A stretch of DNA of 64,000 bases from Apostichopus japonicus. Its lineage: Eukaryota; Echinodermata; Holothuroidea; Aspidochirotida; Stichopodidae. Of the stretch, positions 57,311 to 64,000 are shown in pieces; the first letter of the stretch is position 1, and every line of letters begins with the position of its first letter. The translations under genes were made by a program, and so were the position numbers. Location of the stretch: NCBI RefSeq assembly GCF_037975245.1, contig NC_092564.1:4429484-4493483 (forward strand). The letters run 5' to 3'. The notes under the pieces are model-generated. The model worked only from the letters and a program-made list of their open reading frames with translations, had not been told where the DNA came from and did no database searches.

Positions 57311-57965
57311 GCATAAGGCATGTCCCTAATCCGATGTCAAAACTGGTAGATGCGCTGTCTTAGAAACAGAACCTTTGACCTCTATGAATTACCATTGTGA
57401 TTCGCATGTGTTTCACTGTTGTCAGAACTGAAAACACACCACTCTATTCATTTCCTCTGTTGTCATCCCAATAATCCAAGTTAGCTTCTGTCGAATTCAA
57501 TCTTTAGTAAAAGCTCAAACCTTTGTTGTTAGTGAACGTTTAAAAGGAACTTCCAATCGATTTTACTTCTTCCTACAGTAGTTGGAATTGGATTGTGAAG
57601 TGTAGGAAAGCTAATGAACCGTTAATCAGTAATGGGGCTGCTCCACCCATTATGTGTAGAATCTAGATATGTTGTTAGTATTAATGCTGACATTTCCGGC
57701 ATCCAGACTCCTTCACGTTTCAGTTTATTTCTTTTTATATCCTTATAGAGGTGTTAGAAAGGTGGTAACACTAATTTACACAATATACAAAATGACGGCA
57801 TTTGTTATATGACTTGCTTTACTGTCGTGCCTCTGTAATTTCGGACAATTCTTTTGTCAATCGAAAGTAAGTACACTTCACTGTTGTCAAAGGGCGTATA
57901 GAACCAGGTCGCATCCGGGTACTCAACAAATATATAGTTCAGTTCATTTTAGTTTAGTAGAAAAA

Positions 57966-58545
57966 TACGGAAGCGTAGAAGGGACATTGCATTGACGCGT
58001 TACCAACTTGACAAAACGACAATTATCTGCAAATTGACGAGTTGACGAGATGGTAACGTGACAAAATTCAGAAAATTGACGTTTTGACGAGATAACGGAT
58101 CTCGTCAATGCATCAATTTTCTGAATTTTGTCATCTTGTCGAGATGGTATACGTAGTAAGTGTGCAACTCGTCAATTTGCAGAAAATTGATGCATTGACG
58201 AGATCCGTTATCTCGTCAAAACGTCAATTTTCTGAATTTTGTCAACTTGTCGAGATGGTAGTAAGTGTGCAACTCGTCAATTTGCAGAAAATTGTTGCAT
58301 TGACGAGATCCGTTATCTCGTCAAAACGTCAATTTTCTGAATTTTGTCGTTTTGTCGAAATGGTAGTAAGTGTGCAACTCGTCAATTTGCAGAAAATTGA
58401 TGCATTGACGAGATCCGTTATCTCGTCAAAACGTCAATTTTCTGAATTTTGTCACGTTACCATCTCGACAACTCGTCAATTTGCAGAAAATTGTCGTTTT
58501 GTCAAGTTGGTAACTCGTCAATGCAATGTCCCTTCTACGCTTCCG
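57966..58545. mobile_element. 580-bp foldback element with long inverted arms and internal tandem repeats
   Basis: The left arm, from TACGGAAGCGTAGAAGG, returns inverted at the right end (CTTCTACGCTTCCG). Arms pair over about 150 bp. The centre has about three direct copies of a ~117-bp unit with AACTCGTCAATTTGCAGAAA and CGAGATCCGTTATCTCGTC, itself palindromic. Flanking TAGAAAAA at 57958-57965 and 58546-58553 is an 8-bp target duplication. Confidence 0.9.
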
Positions 58546-58553
58546 TAGAAAAA

Positions 58554-61191
58554 GGATCAGGAGGGACAATCAAGTCCCCATCAAAGACCCTATGGGAGCC
58601 TATATGACTGCACTCCGTTTTGAAATATACGTACATTTCGATGGGCGAGTATCAAGACTCCGGCGAACGGGAAAGTTCAGACCAAGCTCAAACTTTCCCA
58701 AGAATAATAAATAGCTCAACTCTAGCAGCAAGTCTGAAATATAATCCAAGAGACGGATATCTCCTGCTATATAAATTAGTAACAGTACTTAGCCATCCAT
58801 CCTTTGGCAGCAAAACTCAGCTACCATAAAAAAAAAATCACCATATACAGAATCTAAGCACGAAAAGATATAGTTTGAGCTACACAACGCCAATTGAACC
58901 AGTGCCGCAATCCTGTAACATTTGAGTTGAATACAAACCTGAGAAAGCTCTCATCATCATCCCATATGTTGGATATAACTACATTATAACTGCGTATAGG
59001 CTAATCGGGAACCCATGGCATACAAAGGCTACAAGGGACAGAACTACCGTTTATCCACAGGACACGAAGGAACTATCAGATTGCACTTCCCTGAGAGGTA
59101 CAGTCCCTTCCGCTTCCTGATATCTTAGCCATTCGTTCCTCCTCCCCAGATAAATAATTTTATTGGCTCATTGCATGTCTGTTAGGCTATATTCACCCCA
59201 CCCCTATCCTCACCAGGTATCATGGTTGCCATATTAAAAATTAAAAATCATTTACCTCTTAACAATTTAAACCTCTTAAATTTGTGATGTCGACTACATA
59301 AGTACGCCCTTGAGTTGACTTCTGTACCACTTCACAATGACGGTAACTTATAAAAGTAATCTGTTCACACAATGGAATGGGAGTGAGCAGTCTCCTATAA
59401 TCAAGGTTACTCTTAGTGATATATGTGTGTGGGTGTGTGTGGTCGGGTCCACTGCTCCTCCTGTAATTATTACATGCCTGTTTCGATGATAAGCTATGTC
59501 TCTCTCTCTCGATTAAATCTCAGCACAAACATAAAAATCGATATAAGAGTGTGTAACTGTCAGTAGGTACAAAGAGTATACAAACACTAAGAATGTATCA
59601 GGCGGACGACAAGACGTCCTCTGGAATTTACACAAGTCGTCTTTTAACTACTTTAAGCCTCTCTTAATTGATCGGCTATAGTGTTTACTCGGCAGCTGCT
59701 GGCGAGCTCTCTACCAATATCACTAAGTGGGTAGAACAAACAATGTTAGTTACTGGGAGATAAACGACCGATGAAGGACTTCACGAGTTTCTGCCCAAGA
59801 TATGTTCTATCTTATAGAGGCACACACAATTCATAAATGAACAGAACAGATTACCTGTCAAACATTTAATGAGTTATATGGAAATTACAGTTTTTCCTCA
59901 TCTCATCTCGTTATCTAATGGATAGGATCAACGACTACGGTTAGCAATCTATATAGGAGTGGTATCCAGACTCAGTGTAGCCTATATTTCCACTTCAAGG
60001 TAAATATGAAGTTCTACAAGGTTAATTATAATTTGGGAATAGTAATAATAATAACACGTACTCATTGACGGATCGAGCTTTTTTTTTACGATCGAGTCAT
60101 TTACCTGTACTTCTTATGAATCAGTCATTTACTAGATCATTGTGCTAGCTATACGGGAACAACTTACTTGACAAATATGTAGTTCAAGTAACTTCCTTCT
60201 TGAAATTTCGTCACTCGAGTCATGAAAGCAAAACGGCTTTCCCTCAGTTTGTGTAATTCTAAATGTGTATGCTTTGGTATTGACAAGTAACATACATTTA
60301 CTCAAAATATTTATATAAAAAAAAATCTTGACTATGGAATTCGTCCACACACATTGGATTTATGCTGTGCGAGACGTTACATGAACACAAGTAGACCCTA
60401 GTGATGCTCAGTCCCATTATTCTGTTTGTTTGTGTGTGTTTATGTTCGTTGACAGCGTTTTACGAAAAAAGACAAAAGATATTGATTGCCAATGTAATTG
60501 ATTTATGCATTCAATTTTTATGGCAGTCTCTATTGTTTCCATTTATTTTGTTATTTTTTATTGTTTCATTTAAATCAGATAGTGATTTTATTTAATCAAG
60601 TGACTCTTAATTATTCAAATCAGTGAGATCAGGTTGATTCGACCAACACTGGACTTTGGCAAAGAATGGGCCTGAAGAGAGGGGCGGGTGATACTGCTAA
60701 TGAGACGGGGTTAAATAGGGGACCCGGGGTATAAAGGATAAACAATAATTTATTCTCATTTTCATAATACACATAAGTAAACGAAGACTTCGATAGGTGG
60801 CCTGTACTGTGATATATATTTCTTTTATGGCAGTGCTGGACGTAGCTTTCGATGCCACTGTATATATGTAAAGCGGATATCAATCCTTTCGGTATTTCTC
60901 ATGAAAAGAGGGGAGGGGGGGGGTACACGGAAGAGGGAACATTCCGATCTTTTTAGATACCAAAGATAGGTTCAATTGTTTTTGCTTTGACAGTACCTGA
61001 CTTCCTCGATATATCGATCACCTGTTGGAGGGAAATAATTCCATAAAAGCTTAAATGATCATGTTCATACGTATTTGGGTAAACGCTACCATTGAGTTGT
61101 ATTACTAATATAGATCAGATATAGTGAAAATGCGTACCCAAATCTGTATATTTCGACGTGAGATCACCTTTAACTTTCCTTTCCTTTTTAG
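58554..61191. other. intergenic, nothing recognised
   Basis: Between the foldback element and gene 3. AT-rich with short GT runs near 59430 and a G run at 60910. It presumably holds the promoter and first 5' UTR exon of gene 3, which I cannot place. Confidence 0.5.
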
Positions 61192-61229
61192 GAGCAGAAT
61201 GATTCTAATTTATAGATATCGAATGTAAG
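61192..61229 (+). promoter_or_regulatory. gene 3 5' UTR exon start with 9-codon upstream ORF
   Basis: A pyrimidine tract and TTTTTAG acceptor end at 61191. The uORF starts ATG 61199, has nine codons including a second ATG at 61223, and stops at TAA 61226-61228, one base before the main ATG and in a different frame. This spacing would favour reinitiation or leaky scanning. Confidence 0.55.
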
Positions 61230-61337
61230 ATGTCGGTTAATGCCGTTAATTTGCGATCTGTCCGTCTCAACCAGAGACGCATCGCTGCGATGTTTGGTGC
61301 TTCGAAACAGGTGACCGTGCCTGCTTTACCCGCAATG
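61230..61337 (+). CDS. gene 3 coding exon 1
   Basis: 36 codons from ATG 61230, ending exactly at ATG|GTAAGA. Phase 0. Kozak -3 is A. Confidence 0.78.
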
Positions 61338-63533
61338 GTAAGAGCTGATTACTCATCAAGACCAATTGGTCAAACTGAACTGTTGTTCCTTTTTAGTGAG
61401 ATTGATGTGAGAAACACAATAGGTTGTTTAAGAATGGGCTTTTCTGAAGAACAATTACTATATAATATTTTTCATTTCATGTAGGCCTATCTATATTTTA
61501 GCTATTTGGGGGCGTCGGGCGATGGAAGGGTAGACGTGCTATTAGTAGTTATGCAACTTGAGTCCAACCATACAGACCTGCAGAGGAAATATAATCGGAA
61601 AAGTTGAACAAATATGAATTATATTTCACCGTTAAAAAATACGAGCATATTCTTTAACTTATTGTGTATGCCTCTGTATATGATGATATCAGAAGAAACG
61701 TGGTTACGGAATCTTGATTATTAAGTTGGTCTTTTATGGTTGAACATTTTCCCCGGTGTAAAAGGTTTGGATTTTATAAAGCTCCTGTCTGTAATATGGT
61801 ACAGTATTTATAGGTTATTTCCCAGTACTATAGTTGTGTACTTGAAAATGTAATTATGCTATCTACATGAGAGTATTGTCAACTTTATTAAGCGCCATAG
61901 AACGCAACATTCGGATTTAAATAACAATCACCACAATGGGTGATCTTTTTCATAGCCTGTGTAATGAGATTATGAATTACTATAAAAGTATCATATTGTT
62001 GTCAGTATTGCTGTGGAGCCTGTGGCATAATCTACCAAATTACCGACCGAATTGGATAAATATAAATCAGTCTGGGAAGTGTGAAGTTTAAGTCTTAAAT
62101 GTTTTAAATTGTAATTTTTTCCCCAATATTTATTTCTCTTTTAATTGCAGAACTATTCCGACATTTCTCTGGAAAAGTTATTCAAAAGTGGGTTCTACAA
62201 AAGCATTGAGAACAGCCGAAAGGTGAAAGTGAGTCCTCGGAATGCGCTACAAATCGACAGCAATCATCTCCGCAGCTTCTACAATATGCAGAGAGAAATT
62301 GAAGATGGAGTGTCGAAAAAGATCGAATCCATCCGAAAGCGAGCCGAAGACATTGACGCCGAACAAGTCGAGAAAGATATGAAACCTAGACTGATAGGAG
62401 GAAAGGATAGGAATGGTAAAAAGAGGAAACACATCGGCAAGAAAATGAATCAAACTAGAAACATTAGTAGACCTGTTCTTGAAACGACAGACAGGACACT
62501 ACCAAGCAGCTCAAATCAAAAATGGAAGAAATCTAAGGGCGTTATGTCAACGAATGGTCATTTGGGGGAAGTCAAACAGAATAGCTTCGACTCCACGAAC
62601 TCTGATCAATCACTCAAAGAGAGGCAGAGAGCTGACAAGGAGACCGAAGAGGAGAAGTCGGAGAGGATTCCGTACAGATTACCAAAGTTACAAATACCAC
62701 ACCTGTCGCAGTCGAATAATCTTAGGCAACTCCCCGATAATCCGAGTCCCCGAATCGAAGAGGGTGAGGCGTCCTCGGCGGAAGCCTTTTCTCTTATAAG
62801 TTTAGGAGAGGAATCCAACTCTACTCAATCTACTCAAGAAAATCAGGAGCAGCAGACACGACTGCAACATATTAAGGATGAAAGTGATATCGTAACAACT
62901 TCTCAACAAAGGACTATGGATGAGAAGACGAGACCCAGAAGAAAGAAATTAAAGAGAGAAGGAACAAATCCACTGGTGGCCGGGAGTCTCGATAGATCGA
63001 GAGGAGGAGTATTTGAACTCGAGACAAATGATACAGCTGATAGACCACACACGCCGGAGATGGAAAGAACAAAAGATGATATTGATAAGGAAGAACTAGC
63101 ATCTGTAGAACAATCTATGTCGGTTGACGACGATAATTTCAGCGATACCCAAGAAGAATACCTTGAACTGGATTTGCAAACAACCATCAAATCAAAGCCC
63201 ATCCCAAAGGTAAAGTGGGACCCGAATAGTCGGTCAGATATCATGAGACGGAAGCTGAATAATTTAATGCGGAAAAGAAGGATGGCCCGGCTAGATAGAA
63301 TACGACTGGGAGAACTTCATGAAGAAGAGACTAGGTTAAAGAATTATTCAGACTATACAAGCAACTCGAGCGAACCTCTAGATATAATGGAAGTCTATCA
63401 ATCTGCACCAGAATTTAGTAAACACGGGAAAATAATACATCCTAACAAAAGGAAAAAGCGAGGGAAACTAAAGGGCAAGGCTAGTACTACAAAATCAACC
63501 TCAAATGCATTTTCTTTTTCATATTTCTCGTAA
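61230..63533 (+). CDS. unrecognised basic low-complexity protein, 2 coding exons, 496 aa
   Basis: Join: 61230-61337, 62151-63533; 1491 nt with TAA. Exon 1 gives 36 residues (MSVNAVNLRSVRLNQRRI and so on); donor GTAAGA after ATG; acceptor TTGCAG. The product is very rich in Lys, Arg, Glu, Ser and Gln. It has three basic clusters suited to nuclear localisation: GKKRKHIGKK (about 125-134), RPRRKKLKR (about 297-305) and KRKKRGKLKGK (about 469-479). A helical charged segment, RRKLNNLMRKRRMARLDR (about 402-419), follows VKWDPNSRSD. Acidic Ser-rich stretches lie between. No signal peptide, membrane segment or known domain seen. Probably a nuclear or nucleic-acid-associated protein, but that rests only on composition. 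The second exon is clearly coding: 461 codons open in AT-rich DNA. Additional alternative exons cannot be excluded. Confidence 0.8.
62151..63533 (+). CDS. gene 3 coding exon 2
   Basis: 460 codons plus TAA after a strong acceptor (pyrimidine tract then TTGCAG). It begins NYSDISLEKLFKSGFYKSIE, the most conserved-looking part. Confidence 0.85.
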   Translation, partial: NYSDISLEKLFKSGFYKSIENSRKVKVSPRNALQIDSNHLRSFYNMQREIEDGVSKKIESIRKRAEDIDAEQVEKDMKPRLIGGKDRNGKKRKHIGKKMNQTRNISRPVLETTDRTLPSSSNQKWKKSKGVMSTNGHLGEVKQNSFDSTNSDQSLKERQRADKETEEEKSERIPYRLPKLQIPHLSQSNNLRQLPDNPSPRIEEGEASSAEAFSLISLGEESNSTQSTQENQEQQTRLQHIKDESDIVTTSQQRTMDEKTRPRRKKLKREGTNPLVAGSLDRSRGGVFELETNDTADRPHTPEMERTKDDIDKEELASVEQSMSVDDDNFSDTQEEYLELDLQTTIKSKPIPKVKWDPNSRSDIMRRKLNNLMRKRRMARLDRIRLGELHEEETRLKNYSDYTSNSSEPLDIMEVYQSAPEFSKHGKIIHPNKRKKRGKLKGKASTTKSTSNAFSFSYFS

Positions 63534-64000
63534 CTGCCTGCAGGCTGCAGCCTACCATAACTTCCAATCATCACTACGAAATCTAATATCTTAATACACC
63601 CGAATTGGTCGACTCTCTAGAGTCTTCGATATCCAAACTCGCCTATAAATATAGCTATCGACGGTCACTTTTTTTTATTTGAAAGGTGAAATTGGAGTCT
63701 AGACTTAGGAGTTAATTTATGGTTCGAAACTTCTGTTCGTTACAGTAGGAAGTGATTCCAATATCGAGCTGTGTTATGAACGTACGCTTTGATCTACAGG
63801 CAGCCAATAGGTAAAGATATAACGATCAGAAGGTTGAATTTAAAACGAAGCAAACGAGTCTGTCTCCTTTGAGTTACTTTCACGAAACGTTGGCCTCATA
63901 TTCTGCATTCATATTAATCATTTTACCCTTTGAAGATCCTAGTAGGATCGAAACGCCAGGCCAACTTACTTTTACACATTCTATTACACAGGCTCCCTAG
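63534..64000. other. gene 3 3' flank
   Basis: Short palindromic CTGCAGGCTGCAG just after the stop, then AT-rich DNA and the inverted dispersed repeat at 63926. No AATAAA seen. Confidence 0.4.
63926..63994 (-). mobile_element. dispersed repeat fragment, possibly Penelope-like, inverted
   Basis: On the minus strand: AGCCTGTGTAATAGAAT, GGCCTGGCGTTTCGATCC and TACTAGGATCTTC. The plus strand has a GATCCTAGTAGGATC hairpin followed by GAAACG, reminiscent of helix II and the GAAAC of a hammerhead, but the CTGATGA core is not intact. Confidence 0.5.

Noticed and set aside
58108-58548. 146-codon repetitive ORF (QFSEFC and LVNLQKI repeats)
   Set aside because: It lies wholly inside the foldback element and its repeats follow the DNA tandem units; no independent coding sign.

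Overview
The window is animal nuclear DNA. It is AT-rich, with intron-dense conserved genes, many short transposon copies and long homopolymer and microsatellite runs. Gene density, intron phases and repeat style suggest a marine invertebrate deuterostome, possibly an echinoderm such as a sea cucumber. The species guess is an inference and is weak.

Three protein-coding genes can be rebuilt exon by exon. (1) A Rab11 small GTPase lies on the minus strand (19712 down to 11230). It has five coding exons totalling 651 nt and encodes 216 aa, the exact length of human RAB11A. (2) VPS16, a core subunit of the HOPS and CORVET tethering complexes, lies on the plus strand (22258 to 51896). It has 22 coding exons totalling 2487 nt and encodes 828 aa; every junction keeps frame. 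(3) An unrecognised basic, low-complexity protein of 496 aa lies on the plus strand (61230 to 63533). It has two coding exons, an upstream acceptor for a 5' UTR exon, and a 9-codon upstream ORF. Rab11 and VPS16 are head to head, about 2.5 kb apart, and both act in endosomal membrane traffic.

The most notable finding is in VPS16. Two of its introns read as U12-type (minor spliceosome) introns. Intron 8 is an AT-AC intron, with donor ATATCCTT, branch TTCCTTAAT and terminus AC. Intron 12 is a GT-AG U12 intron, with donor GTATCCTT and branch CCTTAAC. A 36-nt microexon follows intron 12. The exon 8 end plus U12 donor is copied twice more just inside intron 8, giving three tandem candidate donors. 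A U12 reading is the only one I found that restores the conserved protein across intron 8.

Region by region: 1-11200 is intergenic, with a 1.26-kb hAT-like element (737-1993) and a 255-bp element with long inverted repeats (2979-3233). 11230-19712 is Rab11. 19713-22257 is the divergent promoter interval. 22258-51896 is VPS16; its introns hold a hAT-like insert (27208-27694), a 61-bp minisatellite with a 424-bp higher-order period, a 94-bp minisatellite, a three-copy 92-bp repeat, tRNA-derived SINE pieces and a (TA)n tract. 51897-53700 is the probable VPS16 3' UTR, starting with a tandem duplication of the coding tail. 54796-58553 is a cluster of DNA transposons, one nested, and a 580-bp foldback element. 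61192-63533 is gene 3. The last bases fall in a dispersed, possibly Penelope-like, repeat.
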